Assembly: GCA_014338405.1 (NCBI GenBank)
Contig: JTDE01000289.1
Coordinates: forward strand, 83,798 to 147,797
DNA length: 64,000 nt
DNA from: Paragonimus skrjabini miyazakii
Lineage: Eukaryota; Platyhelminthes; Trematoda; Plagiorchiida; Troglotrematidae
Reading direction: 5' to 3'
Shown: positions 35,401 to 47,500 of the stretch, piece after piece
Numbering within the stretch: position 1 is the first letter of the stretch
How the letters are laid out: every line of letters begins with the position of its first letter
Notes under the pieces: model-generated
Database searches by the model: none
What the model saw: the letters and a program-made list of their open reading frames with translations, nothing else
Told to the model about the DNA's origin: nothing
Made by a program: the position numbers and the translations under genes

Positions 35401-37959
35401 AAGTATTTCGTGCAGGTTTGTCGCTACTATTTCGACGGTCTTGATTTGCAGCGTGGTATATTTACTTTTTTTGTTTGATACTATTTATAAGTGTGTGCTG
35501 AAGCAATTAGGCTGCGTCATTTGCCCAGACATATTTCTTGCCATATCTGTTGTCTTTTTTCAAAGGAAATTGCTTGTATCATAAAACAACCGTCGTTCTC
35601 AACAGCTTGTTTATGTATCGCGAGTAAAAAGACGTACAGGACAAATTAGTTAATCAAGTTTAAATGATTTGTAAAGGTGATGATACGGAGGAGTCCACAA
35701 TGACACATAAAACGCAATATTCATGTTGGGTATCGCAGATATTCAGTTAACACAGTTTATATAGCATTCTTGATGAACACGTTTAATCTATGAGGATACA
35801 GACAGACATAACATACATTTATGTTGTCCTTGAATCAAGCCGGCTTCACCGGAAGAATCTTATACATAACAAACACACGGTTCCGTTGTTCTATTTAATG
35901 TATATACTCAATATATTACGAACGGTTTATGTGATCAGTTCGGCTGAAAATTACTACGTAGACAGTTATACGTAAGGATACACCGTGACGTGGACATATA
36001 TGACGGGGAGAGGTGGAGGACAGGTTGACAGAAACGCTTAATGGACGGCGAACTCACCACAGCCGGTCCTTACCCTTGCTGTCCAGTAGAAGTTACTAAT
36101 AGGAAATTGGTGTCGCCGCAGTTGTAAGGATATAACGCTAAGTCAAGTCATACAGATCAATTTAGAAGGAAATAATGTAAAACCCATTCAACCAAGTCGT
36201 TGTTATATTTTAGTGGCTGGCTTGATGCTTTAAATTTACGCTATAACCAACTTGTCTGTTTCGCTGGCAGATAAGTCTCTTTACTTAAAACCTTCTCTAC
36301 GGCCGTCTAGATCTGAATAACACATACAAGAAAATGCTGTACCTAATAAAAGGATTGGTTTTTAACTGTTATGCTTTGAGTTCTCACGCTGAAATATGCC
36401 AACCGTTTACGTTTGACTCGCGAACTAAACGACATTCTGCACGTCCGTAAACGGATTCACGGCGGATTCTCACAAAGACTTGGTTCAAACATTCACAAAC
36501 AAGGTGAAGGAGTGTCACGTTGACAGTGCTCAGTCTCGGCAGCTCCTATTTTTGGGCAGTGATAGAGGCTTGTTGACTTACGGTGTCTAACAGATGCTTG
36601 TATAGATTACCACTAAGTTGTGACCAGCTAATTGGAGGCGTATTGACGGGTCGTATTTTTGACTCTCCGCAATTTGCAGTGCTAAAGAAACCCTGCGAAG
36701 TTGACGCAACAACGCTTTACTGTGCTTGAACCACTTATGCAATATGGTGATATTTGCTACTGTATTTACACTTCTGCCATCAGTCATTCCACTATATATA
36801 GGTTGGTTTGCACAAAAAATGTTCACTTCTCTTGTATGAAATGAAAATCAGATTATCATCCGAATTGACTACTGAAATCACTTTTGGGTGTTTGGCCAGT
36901 TCACGCTAGAATTGTTTAGACTAAAAATGGCATACAGTATTCTGAAATGAACGATCTATCTCTGTTGATTGGAACTTTAGCCACAAAACTCCTCTGCTTC
37001 AATTAAGTGAAAACACTATTGAGAAAGTATCACGAGTGCAATCAAAATATGTTCCTTGGTTTGTTTACCAAAGCAAAGTTTGAAGCGTAGGATTGTTGAG
37101 CATCATAAGCGATAAAAATGTTTTAGGAATTTCTTGATATGATGCCGCCCCAACCTTCCCATTTCTCCTGTTTATTCGCATCGTCTAGTCTGTTGTTTTG
37201 CAAAACATAAATTATTACATTTCTTTGCTACCAGAAAGTATCCGTTGAGTGGTAGCCTTCTCAGATTGATTAGTCAACTTGAGGAATTTATATTACGCCT
37301 ACTATTATGAAATTGCTCCGACTGACAGAAAGTTTTACCCGGATTATTTGAAATTTTCTCTAACTGCTACTTGAATGTTGCTCATATCACCTTTTGTTTC
37401 TTGACAGGATAAGTGCGAACAAATTTTATACTACTGTAAGTTTCATTGGCAATATGATGGAAAATCATCGTACAAGTTATTCGAACGTCCACCCCTATGA
37501 CAGAACTTCTTCGCGTCACCAACCAGGCCACAGAGAAGTAGATGGGAATGTGATGGCATTGAATTTTAACTTTATTCTTCCCACCCAAGTGCTGTTAGCA
37601 TATCAGCCATAACTGTTTATCATTAGTGTACTTCTTCATTAGCCCGCAGTAATAAATAATAATGAAATATTTATTTTTCTTTGTTACTGGTTAATACGCT
37701 GCAACTCTTTATTCTCATGAGATCTATTTCTCCTTGACAGGATGAATTACAAATATTCGTTACTATGCTACTCAATTTACATGATTACGTTATTGCTTGA
37801 AGGAGACCATTGTTGATGTTTTTTTCTCTGTTCACAGACAACGTTTGACTGTGAGCGCTTATTTTCGGTAATTATTATTTATTTATCTGCATAACCATTT
37901 TGGTCTAAATAAATAGTCAATATTCCGTTTCGTTTTGTTCAAACTAACAGATAAATAGC
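32424..37959. other. No confident gene
   Basis: AT-rich. Frames that look slightly protein-like are 33785-33982 (plus) and 36587-36826 (minus, contains an internal ATG and a helix-like WFKHSKALLRQLRRVSLALQ). Neither has supporting splice or poly(A) signals that I can see. No repeat family from elsewhere in the window was recognised. Confidence 0.3.
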
Positions 37960-38640
37960 TAACCAGTAGCGGTAGAAGACATACGTCGCGAGATGTTAAC
38001 ATTTAGTTTACTCTTTTCAGTCACGAATGTAAAACACTGGAATATTTAGGACATGTGGATAGCGACAACAATAGAAACAATCAACGATTAGGTTTACACA
38101 AAACAAGGACTGTTATCAGTTCCAGGGCAGACAAACTGCGTGAGTCAACAGTTTATGCACACACAGGACCGGACGGCGAGTATTGATTAGCATAGCTTCG
38201 GAGGGGGCAAGCAACTTCGGATTCCGATTACGCAACAACACATGATACGAATTGGCGGGGTCAACAACGTGACCTGTTTCCATGATGTGCTTTGCTATGT
38301 GTGAGGTCGGATTTCGTCTCACACGTACTGTTGCCATTGACTTTTGCGTCATGGCGCGCACCAACCACTAGGGCATATGTTCAACTATTCTTTGTCGTAG
38401 GCACCGATCTGTTCTGCCGATATAGACGTCACCTCAACTGCAAGTGAACTGATAGATTACATGTGAGACAGAACATTTCGGTAGGACACGATTGTGAATA
38501 AGGTGAGCGACGCTCGTTGATGGTTTCTATTGATGTTGCTATCCGCATGTCCTATATATTCCAATGTTTACGTTCGTGACTGAAGAGAGTAAATGAAATG
38601 TTAAAATCTCGCGACGTATGTCTTCTACCGCTACTGGTTA
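37960..38640 (-). mobile_element. Fold-back Penelope-like element fragment
   Basis: The minus-strand core (38364-38116) encodes the end of the PLE endonuclease: HIAKHIMETGHVVDP, then YHVLLRNRNPKLLAPSEAM and RRPVLCVHK to LPW. The preceding part (to about 38500) still has GIY-YIG scraps but is frameshifted. The element is flanked by inverted repeats of about 127 bp, 37960-38087 and 38514-38640, which differ at roughly a dozen positions and end in TAACCAGTAGCGGTAGAAGAC. The left arm is the 3' untranslated region; the right arm is its inverted copy capping the truncated 5' end. It is dead and older than the copy at 42-44 kb. Confidence 0.8.
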
Positions 38641-39761
38641 ATTGGATCAGGTGAACGCAGTGTTTTAGGTAAATAGCTGTTAGAACACGGTTCGTGTACA
38701 AGTTAGTTTCGGTCACACTATGAACTCGCAGTTGTATACTTCATTGGGATGTTAAAATATAAAAATTTTAAATTTTCATTGTGCAACTTGACGCAAGTGG
38801 TTCTGATGTTTGTGTTTTTGTCGAATCTCAGCTTGCATGTACAGTTTTGCCAAATTCAATCTACCATCAGTGTAGTAGGAGGGCATATAGAATAGTGGGG
38901 CGCGAAGACTGAACCATGTACACTATTGTTAACACGATGTTTTAGATTTTTTGAGGAGCAAAATTAGTCAAAGTATTTGACCTTTTGAAAGATGAACTAC
39001 ACCGCGTAAATGAAAGGACGATATTACATTACGTAAAAGTAAGAAGTGAATGAGATAAGTTCAAGAAGGAAGAGCTATGTGCATCATATATGGTGATAAC
39101 TTTACTTTAGTTCTAAAAACCGTTGTTTAAGGAGCAGTCAGCTCTTGCTGTGAATGAGATTCAGGGAGATATGTTGCCAATATTTCCCGAGTAAAGGTGG
39201 ATCAAACGTAAGAGGGAAGAGGTTCCTCCAGTTTTTCTTTTTGATAACCACATGGTTCACAAATGAAAACATTGGGACAAGTGGTTTGCTACTTTAGTCA
39301 GTTGCTGTTGATTTTTAAGAGAAATATCACGCTAACGAAGAAAATACGTTCTTATCCTACAATATAGTGTTGAAGAGACGGTAAGCATTCTTGGCATTCG
39401 AGTGAAAGTAGGAAATATAATCTGTCGATATTCTCAGAAATCTTGATAACAAGTAAGACAAAAGAAAGTGCCTGAGGTTAACTGTTAATCCACTTTCAAA
39501 AGATTCGAAATCTATGTAACTGTTCACAGTAAACTCAGTCGGACTAGAACTTATACACAAAATGCTACACCATGTAAGTAAACGTGACCAATTTTTATGT
39601 TAGGCGCAAACTATCTGGACAGCTGGTAACATAGCTTGATGGGAAACTAGACTCTCGAATGAAATCGGTTTTCAAGATCTAGTACGCTGTGAAATCTAAT
39701 AGGCCTTCTTTATCCAGTCTCAGATTGTTGAAATCGAACTTCATTACAGCAGAAAGAAATA
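38641..39761. other. No gene seen
   Basis: AT-rich sequence between two PLE remnants. A minus-strand frame at 39357-39560 has no recognisable content. Confidence 0.3.
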
Positions 39762-40290
39762 TATTGCGAAATGTTAACATCTCATTTACTCTCATCAATC
39801 GCAAAAGTAAAACATGCAAGCTATATACATCATACAACCAAAGACAGACAGGGAATTAGACACGCATACAAGCACACCAAGTATTATGTAATCACGACCA
39901 TGGCAACCCAATAGGTTGTCTCAACCACTTTTGTGCACACAATGTCGGCTGGTATGTTCGGATGAGCATCGCTTCACAGAAAGCTAGTAGCTTCGGGTTT
40001 CGATTGCGCAACAGTATATTGAATGAGTTTAATGGGTCAACTTGGTGACCCGCTGTCATGAGGTGTTTAGCGATCGATGACGTTGGGTTTCGAGCCGTCA
40101 GTGCAACAAGTTGAGGCTCGTGCGTCATCTGTTGTTTCAATCATTTCGGTATGTGTTGGGCGACTGGCTGTGATAATTGTCGATCTGTTCTGCCTATGTA
40201 AACGTCACTGCAACTGCAGGTGAACTGGTAAACAACACGGGAGGCAGAAGAGTTTGGCAATCTACATTCGCAATTGCGGAAATCTAGTCC
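39762..40290 (-). mobile_element. Penelope-like element, GIY-YIG endonuclease and 3' end
   Basis: The minus-strand translation contains VVYQFTCSCSDVYIGRTDRQ, the GIY-YIG motif region, then HLMTAGHQVDPLNSF, LLRNRNPKLLAFCEAMLI and LPW before the stop at 39892. One stop interrupts it at about 40141. The 3' untranslated part (39762-39815) matches the left arm of the fold-back element at 37.98-38.04 kb (ATGTTAACAT, TTTACTCT). The domain would nick DNA during PLE insertion; this copy is a 5'-truncated remnant. Confidence 0.8.
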
Positions 40291-40437
40291 GGGATAATAT
40301 AGCTGCATTGTTGTTGTACAGACGATACGATGATGATATTTTAATTTTTACTGACGTTTCTCACTTTGACATGTTTTTCAACTTCCTTAACAATATCCAC
40401 ACCAACCTATCTTTGTCTCACGAAGTAGAATCTAACA
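40291..40437 (+). pseudogene. Penelope-like element, reverse transcriptase catalytic segment
   Basis: The plus-strand reading includes YRRYDDDILIFTDV followed by a helix-rich stretch and LSLSHEVES. It aligns with HRYVDDIFIVASS and RFTLEEES of the PLE at 43.1-43.4 kb, so it holds RT motif C, with V to D before the catalytic pair. Orientation is opposite to the endonuclease part immediately to its left. It ends abruptly at the SINE at 40438. Confidence 0.75.
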
Positions 40438-40716
40438 ATCGCAGCTGTCGCATCCCCATAAACTTTCCAGTCGGCTCCTTTCGAAAAGAAGCACTAGACT
40501 CGAGTTTCACTCTCACTAGAGCTCGTCAGTAGCGCATATCATCGCCACTGCCGGGACTTGAACCACGGACATGCTGTTCATGAGGCAACCGTGTTTACCA
40601 CTGCGCCATTGACCTCACGTTAGGCACGACCGAATTATCATATGTGTTTGTGCGTAATGATCATGTTGCCTGATCGCCTCGAAATGGAGACACAGTAACT
40701 GTCCCGTTAACTGCAC
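40438..40716 (-). mobile_element. HHR-SINE, most complete copy of subfamily 1
   Basis: A minus-strand copy of about 280 bp with every module. The 5' region has GTTACTGTGTCTCC. The A box TGGCGCAGTGG and B box GGTTCAAGTCC (tRNA-like, CAT at the anticodon position) follow, then the hammerhead ribozyme and tail. The boxes match the RNA polymerase III consensus closely. It sits directly against the truncated PLE reverse transcriptase piece, so it probably inserted there. Confidence 0.85.
40491..40535 (-). ncRNA. Hammerhead ribozyme in SINE
   Basis: The core CTGACGA and GAAA and the cleavage site GTC are intact. Stem I pairs GCGCTA with TAGTGC (one G-U). Stem II pairs GCTC with GAGT, so its closing pair is G-U in place of the usual G-C, which may weaken it. 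Confidence 0.75.
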
Positions 40717-40725
40717 TATTGACTT

Positions 40726-40992
40726 TTGCTTTTATCAAAGTGTTGCATGGTTAGTAACGAGCTAAGGGCATATGTGAAACAAAAAACGTTAGCTGCAGAT
40801 TATGTGCAATTGTTGACTCATAAAACGGCTGAAATTAACTCGTTAAAATCTCACATGTTTGGCAGTGGTATGCTCAAACCATTGTGCCTCGAAGCTCATC
40901 GTTTTGTTCACTACGAAAACACGCTAACCAAAGTCAAGTTGAAGCGCAGAAAACGCAGCAGGTGGAGTAATCGATTGCTTGCCAATCTTTAA
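40726..40992 (+). other. Unrecognised open frame, possible terminal exon
   Basis: An 88-codon open frame begins right after the SINE. Its reading is hydrophilic and even: KQKTLAADYVQLLTHKTAEI, then a basic C-terminus KLKRRKRSRWSNRLLANL and a stop. A possible acceptor (GCTTTTATCAAAG) precedes it. I do not recognise the protein. It could be the last exon of a host gene whose intron took up the PLE and SINE, or chance. Confidence 0.3.
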
Positions 40993-42181
40993 AGGCTGTC
41001 AATCCTTTTTCATAACCCAAACATTCCGTAACTTGTATACTGTTGCTTCAAAGATTAATTTATTATATGTTGCTTTGGCAACAAAAAATCTATTATTGCA
41101 ACCTTTTGTGATAGGCCAATAAGTAGTGCACAGATTCGAAAGGAGCGATTCACTTGCGGACATTATTAATAGTCATCAATGTAACGAAAAACGGGACCGT
41201 GAAAATAGGGCTAACGTGTTTTGTTTTGTTTCGCATATTTTAATTGTATTGTGTTTAAGGTACAACATTTCAAGATCAAAACATTTTCACATGTGAGACA
41301 TATGCTCGACTGTAAATTTAACCTCTACTTCTTTGGGGACCTTCAAGAACGACAGTCTTATGCAAAAATCCGACTTCTGTAGACCGTGTTACCTAAAAAA
41401 AGGAGGCAGAGAAAAATCACTGATCATTGAAGATGTTGATAAACAAAAGTATAAAATGTTGCATGTGTTTTGAGTAATGGGTGTCATACACAATGTTCTT
41501 GCATCTTTGACATGTAATACTTTAGTCGCTGGGACAACAAAATGCCTCAGTATGATCGATCAGTCCCTGTTTCTCTGATTGAAATCTGACAAAGTAAACA
41601 CACCGTTCCTTATGCTGTGAATTGATAAGTTCACTGATTATTTGTTCTGCCAACTTCTTTATATGCACGTTCTCTACATTTACTTCTTCATAACGAACTC
41701 CTGGATAGTTTTGTGTTTTATGAATGAACATTCTCCATCCGCTACTCAAAGTAAGCCATTAAAGCTACTGAGCTGCATCGGTTTCAGTCCACTATGTACT
41801 CTGCGTTGGTTCAAGTACCTGATGGACATAGTGATTTTACACAACTGAAAAATGAGAAGTTGTCAGAAGACAAACTAGGATGTTCATGCTAATGTCATAT
41901 CAATTGTTTGAACAGTCATACACAAGACTGGATACTGTGATATCAAGCAAGCCATGTCTTGCCATTTATTTCTCCCCCACCGAGTATATTTGTGATATAT
42001 TTTATTTCCCCCCAGCAATGCTTATCTATTAAGTAATACTGTATTCGTCTGGTGTCCGTGGTATTTATATGAACGATGTGTATCCAAATTTAGGTGGTGC
42101 CAGGTGTTCACGGGAATCCGTAGATGTAAACGGTTTGTAATCATATTTTTCATCGTTTCAAATATGCCCATTAAGATAATG
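40993..42181. other. No gene seen
   Basis: AT-rich sequence. Overlapping frames at 41522-41848 on both strands show no domain. Confidence 0.3.
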
Positions 42182-42459
42182 AGAATAAAGACATATAGGC
42201 GTGCATACGTTTTCGATCATTCATCTTCAGGCCGGTACAATTATATACGGGGTTAATAGAGTTAGATCGAGATATCGATCAGACTTATTACAAAGAAACT
42301 AGGTCACTGGTCAGTGAATTGGCGATGGCTTGATTGGTCGGTTACGTCACGCTTGTCCATTGGTTTGACCGCGCAGGTTGACCATCGATCCGGTGGATTT
42401 GTGGCCATGGTAGGTGCAGCGCTTGAACAAACCGTTTTTGGTGACATAATACTGGGTCA
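42182..42459 (+). repeat. Inverted terminal repeat, left arm of PLE
   Basis: 278 bp, the reverse complement of 44317-44594. It includes the end of the endonuclease coding region and the 3' untranslated region of the element. Confidence 0.93.
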
Positions 42460-44250
42460 AGCAGCCTGATTCCAATGGCCTCGGCAGTACAAAGTGTTCT
42501 GATTCGGATCCCTTTTGATGGGTTGCCTGGCACGCAATATACCACTTTGAAGGCATGATCAGTGTTCACCTGGTGTCCGCTTCCAACCAGATGAGCGAGG
42601 ATAGCACTGTTGACCGATCGTGATTCTCCATGCCCCAGCCACCGTGGATGGTGTTCTCGGATTCGTTTCGAAAGTTGTCTTGACGTTCGACCAATATAAC
42701 CTGCTCCACAGGAACAAGTGAATGAGTAGATACACATAGATGAGGTCTGAACTGTCAGTCTATCTTTGTTATAAAATCCGAGAATTGGGGATGTGGAGAA
42801 TTGAATACGGAATTCTGCTGTAGCATAGGTCCTGCTAATCGTCTGGTTGAGCCTGTTTGTCAGCCTTTCGGCGGCATTTTCATCTTTAAATGGTACTCGA
42901 ATAAACACCGGCTTCCTTTTTACTTCATGCACTTCAGGTTTAGGCGATATTCTAATCATATTTCTGGCGATAAATCGTTCCGGGTAGCCGTTATCATGAA
43001 GTACGTTTTTTTTGAATTAGAGTTTATTTTCTAGCGTATCCGGTGAACAAATTTTATATGCTCTATCAGTCAGTCAGCGCACTAGGTACAAAACTGTGAA
43101 AGTTTGTGTACTGACCTGTCCACGTGTTCTTGCGGTAGATTCTGCGCTGAATAGTAACGTCTGTTCGTCGGTGTAAACGAACATCTAGGAAAGATATCTC
43201 GTTTCCAGACTCCTCCTCAAGTGTAAACCTAACTGACTGGTGGGCGCGATTGAATATATCGAGTACTGTGTGCGTATTAGTATCCGAACTGGCCACGATA
43301 AATATATCGTCTACGTATCGGTGGTACTGACTGAACTGGCTGATGGTGGATTGAAGCGTAGTGCGTTCAAGCTTTCCGATGAATTTATCGGCCAAGCGAT
43401 GTCTGAGCGGGGACCCCATTGCTACGCCATCTGTCTACCGATACAGCACACCGTCGAACAGCAGTTGTACATCAAATGTGCAACGGAGCAGAAGCTCTTT
43501 CAATTTCAATGGTGGTAAACCAATCTCGATTTCGGTCTCAGACACGTAATCACAGATAAAATTGACGGTTTCTAGCAGCGGTACGTTTATGAACAAAGAC
43601 ACTACGTCTAATGAGCATGATTTCTGTGAGGTCATGTTAACGTTCTGTATAAATTTGACAAATTCAAACGTATCAAGTAGACTGAATGGGGCAATCGCTT
43701 TTCGGACAGGTTCAAGCAGTTTCACTAGCCACTTCGCCGTTGCGTGGTAAGGCGAATTCATCATATCAAGTACTGAACGAACCGGTACGCCAGGTTTGTG
43801 GACTTTTGGTAGTCCATAGAGACGGGGTAAAGTAGAACCCTGTGGTCGTAATTGTTCGTAAGTCGCGGGAGTGATCAGCTTTTCGTCTTCTAGTGACTTC
43901 AGACACTTAGTGATCTGCTGTTCGGCATACTCATTTTTGTCCCTATTGTTGGCAGTTCTACGAAACTTGGTCTGGTCTGCAAGAATACCACTCAATTTCT
44001 CGATGTAATCGCTTCTGTTCAGGATGACAATTCCAGCTCCCTTGTCTGGTCTGCTGAGGAGGTTATCTGGATTCTGTTGAAGCAGCTTCAATGAATCCAC
44101 GTGCTCCTTAGTTAAAGGTCCTCTCTGTCTCGATGTACGCTTATAGTATAGCTGGCAGCAATTAACAAGTGTAGTTTTAAATAATTCAAGGTCATCTAGC
44201 GAACGCGGGGTCAAATCTTGCGTCTGACCGAGAAGATTCTTAAATTGCAC
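42342..44250 (-). pseudogene. PLE polyprotein: reverse transcriptase plus GIY-YIG endonuclease
   Basis: The frame is open from 44250 (and upstream through FCCPQRKKERLELEV to about 44298) down to 42342, about 640 codons. RT landmarks in order: SRPDKGAGIVILNRSDYI, PRLYGLPKVHKPGVP, motif A CSLDVVSLFINVPL, FDGVLYR, AMGSPL, and motif C HRYVDDIFIV. The endonuclease follows with YSFTCSCGAGYIGRTSRQL, RIREHH and HLVGSGHQV, ending after LPW and a short tail. Three lesions are visible: a CAG to TAG stop at 43437-43435, a 4-bp tandem duplication (GACT) near 43068-43077 that shifts frame, and a TAA at 43019-43017. All catalytic motifs are intact, so this copy died recently. Confidence 0.9.
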
Positions 44251-44316
44251 CTCAAGTTCTAGACGTTCTTTCTTACGTTGTGGGCAGCAAAACTTAGAAC
44301 CGAGTGAGAGTGAGAG

Positions 44317-44594
44317 TGACCCGGTATTATGTCACCAAAAACGGTTTGTTCAAGCGCTGCACCTACCATGGCCACAAATCCACCGGATCGATGGTCAACC
44401 CGCACGGTCAAACCAATGGACAAGCGTGACGTAACCGACCAATCAAGCCATCGCCAATTCACTGACCAGTGACCTAGTTTCTTTGTAATAAGTCTGATCG
44501 ATATCTCGATCTAACTCTATTAACCCCGTATATAATTGTACCGGCCTGAAGATGAATGATCGAAAACGTATGTACGCCTATATGTCTTTATTCT
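44317..44594 (-). repeat. Inverted terminal repeat, right arm of PLE
   Basis: 278 bp, the reverse complement of 42182-42459. It lies upstream of the element's coding region and may carry its promoter or 5' untranslated region. Confidence 0.93.
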
Positions 44595-47500
44595 AGGTAT
44601 CATGTTGTCGTGAAGTGTGGGGACGGATGTGAACAAAAAGAAGTAATCTACATGCTGACACTCACCCAATCAAACGAACTAGGTTTCATTGTGTAATAGC
44701 ACGGAGTTTGCCTTTATTAGGTGCGTTCCGAACAGAGTTTTTATTAGAACGTTAGCCAAAAAGGTGACTTTTGTATTGCAAAGAATACTCCGATTTGAAT
44801 TTTGAGTGTAAAAAACATCGATACCATTTCGGTCAAATTTTAAAGAATCGTAGAATACATCATTATATACAACCTTAATGTAAATTTAAACGAATAGATA
44901 GAATGCAGTGATGTATCCAATATTGTTTTATTAGCTGGATAAAAGAATGTGGCACGACTCTTTTTTTGTAAAAGAGAATTATACAAACTTCTAACTTCGG
45001 AGAACGTGAAATGGTTGCCAATTTTTACGATATGTTGACGTGACAACCATGAACGCTCCAGATTCCGGTTAACTCGTGTGATCCGAAACGATGGACGTGC
45101 TTGACGAGTGTTGGCTTGCGTCAGCATGGTTACTAATCCAAAACAAATAAGTGGAATAAACAAGTATAATTTCAATTGAATGAACACAACTTTTTGAACA
45201 GTGTATAGCTGGACAAAAATCAAACGAAGCAGTCAAAAAAATTCATACTGACAATAATCGGCGTTTTGGTTGCATTTATGAGTACAGTAGAAGTATTTGC
45301 TAACTTGGTTCTGCAGTTTGCTTGTTCTTTATTAAATGCTTTGCCTGTGAAAGTGTTACTCCTTCGAACATGCTACGTTTTGCTCTGTAATAATACGAAC
45401 GTTTTATATGGCTATCCTTAGGCGTTACCTGAGGTTATATCACGTTTTTCAACTCAGAAGGACGAATGAACTTTCGTGAATTTCGACTGGAAATACCCTG
45501 ATTTTTCAATGGTATAACAAGAACATTCGCAGTATCACGTAGGCGGAATGTCAACAGGGCAGCTCCACGTAGTGAAGTAAACAGGTTATGCGAAGTATGG
45601 ATTATTCAATACTTGCAGGGTCGGCTGACGATTTTTAAGTTGTTGCAGTCCATGTAGGAGGCTGATTATCGTAGTGGACGTAAATCAGTGCTTCCCAATG
45701 AGTACGATTAGACACTTATTTAATGTCTGGGTAATGGATTTACAAGATGAGCACTGTTATTGAGAGGAAAACAGAATTGCTGCCAATGACATTTTCTCAC
45801 CTAGGTTAGAGTAGCTCAACATTCTGGCATGCATGAACTACAGTCGATTGAGGACTAGATTCAATAACTTTGAATGTTTCCCTTTTTCTCATAGATTCCG
45901 AAAGTTTAGAAATTAACGAGATAACTACAATAGTGGATGGATTGTTGTGCCATGCCATCTAATTTGGTATGGCTTATTAAGCAGAAGGATTGCAGAGAAA
46001 ACTTCAGTTTACAGTGTTCAATTACTAATATATGCATCCCCAAAACTGTATCTAGTTTGGAAAAAATGCATGGTGTAGATAGCTTGCATAACCTGAAAAA
46101 TATGATTTGAAATACTCAAGCGTATCATTTTCTGTTCAATATATATACCTCACAACTGACCATTCATCATCACCGTGCTTAGTTTTATTTTGAGTAGTTG
46201 CTCGAGTCATTCGAGTGGATGGGTGTTTCTAGTGACTAACGAAGATAATGAACCCTTCTTTTTAAACCCTGTCACAGCGTACAGGAGTGGGACACTGCCT
46301 TAAAGTCTTTGTTCAGTAACCAATGAATTTGTTTCCATGGTTATTCGAACAGACATTCCTATTCATTTATCCTTTGTGAGCCCATTTCACTAATCGTTGC
46401 ATGCTCTGTGACGTGCAAGCATTTCGTCCATTCTCACCAGTAGATTGTACGAAACTTTCAGTCATACAGATTTAGCGCACGATGACAAAACAAGCAAACA
46501 AACCAAAGTTTTATGAGTACAACCATGTTGAGGTAAAGGGTTTTAGTGTCATGCCAACGAAAATGATGATGGTAGCACGTCTGGCCGACAGGTAGCCAGT
46601 GCGTGGGGTTTCATTAACAATGGTTTGGCAAACGCCAACATCTTGGAATTGCATTAGTTTAGCAATACCATAAACAAAATTGTGTGGTAAACCACATGTC
46701 ATGCAGTTAAGCGCTTTGAGACTACAGATACTGGATTTCTGATGGATTGTTTGTTTGAGGGTTTTGTTGTCATGTCCTGAACCTATATAAATGAATGTTC
46801 TAAATAACTGAATGATAAACTTAAACAAAATGCTTGTATCTAGCATTGAATAACTCGTCGCTCTCGTGACGAAGTGGATAAATTGAACTGAATTTTTCTA
46901 AAGTTGCCGTGTGGTTTGTAAGCATTTTGCCTCGTTGGAAATACATGCCCTCCTATCCAACCTTAAAGGTTTATTGAGTCATCGTCTGAATCGCAGCAGA
47001 AAATGTTACAAAAGCTGAAACTAGAAAGCAGAGCAATAACTCCTACGTACATCCTGTAAATCTCATATCGGAAAGTACAACGCATCATAAACCGATGTAC
47101 TTTGACCCCATGGTAAACCGAAAAACGCTTTGTCTATGAAGATCTGTTAAGGTTAAACTTTCAGAATAATGCAGATTAAACGCAGTTTCATGCGTAGCAG
47201 TATTCAAAAAAGGAGGATTTCATCGCTTTTGCGAGTTAATTTCCGGTACGCTAAATTACTACGTACAACAATCCGAAACGGCATTTAATATCGTTTTTCA
47301 GAATCTGTCTGATGTTAACTACCATTGACGCTCTCCTATTCAACAAAGCCTTTATTTCTACAGATTCTTGTATCGTAGTTGTTTCCTCCAGCATTTAGTG
47401 AACTTGCACGAATTATATTATATTGAAACGATCGTGTTATTTTCTTTTAAAATAGCCCAATCAAGACTTTTTGAGTGCTCACGAGTCGTTTTTACGTAAT

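Larger units (their letters stand above)
42182..44594 (-). mobile_element. Nearly full-length Penelope-like element with inverted terminal repeats
   Basis: A 2.4-kb minus-strand element bounded by 278-bp inverted repeats, 42182-42459 and 44317-44594, that differ at only about four positions. The outer ends read AGAATAAAGACATATAGGCG. It carries one long coding region with RT and GIY-YIG domains. Near-identity of the arms indicates recent insertion or active copying. Just inside the right arm is a short GAGAGT-type repeat (about 44302-44318). No clear target-site duplication was seen. Confidence 0.9.

Noticed and set aside
42182..42260. Hammerhead ribozyme in the PLE terminal repeat (CTGAAGA ... 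CGAAAACGT)
   Set aside because: The core words resemble PLE hammerheads, but stem II lacks its closing pair and no UH cleavage site follows stem III, so it is not called.
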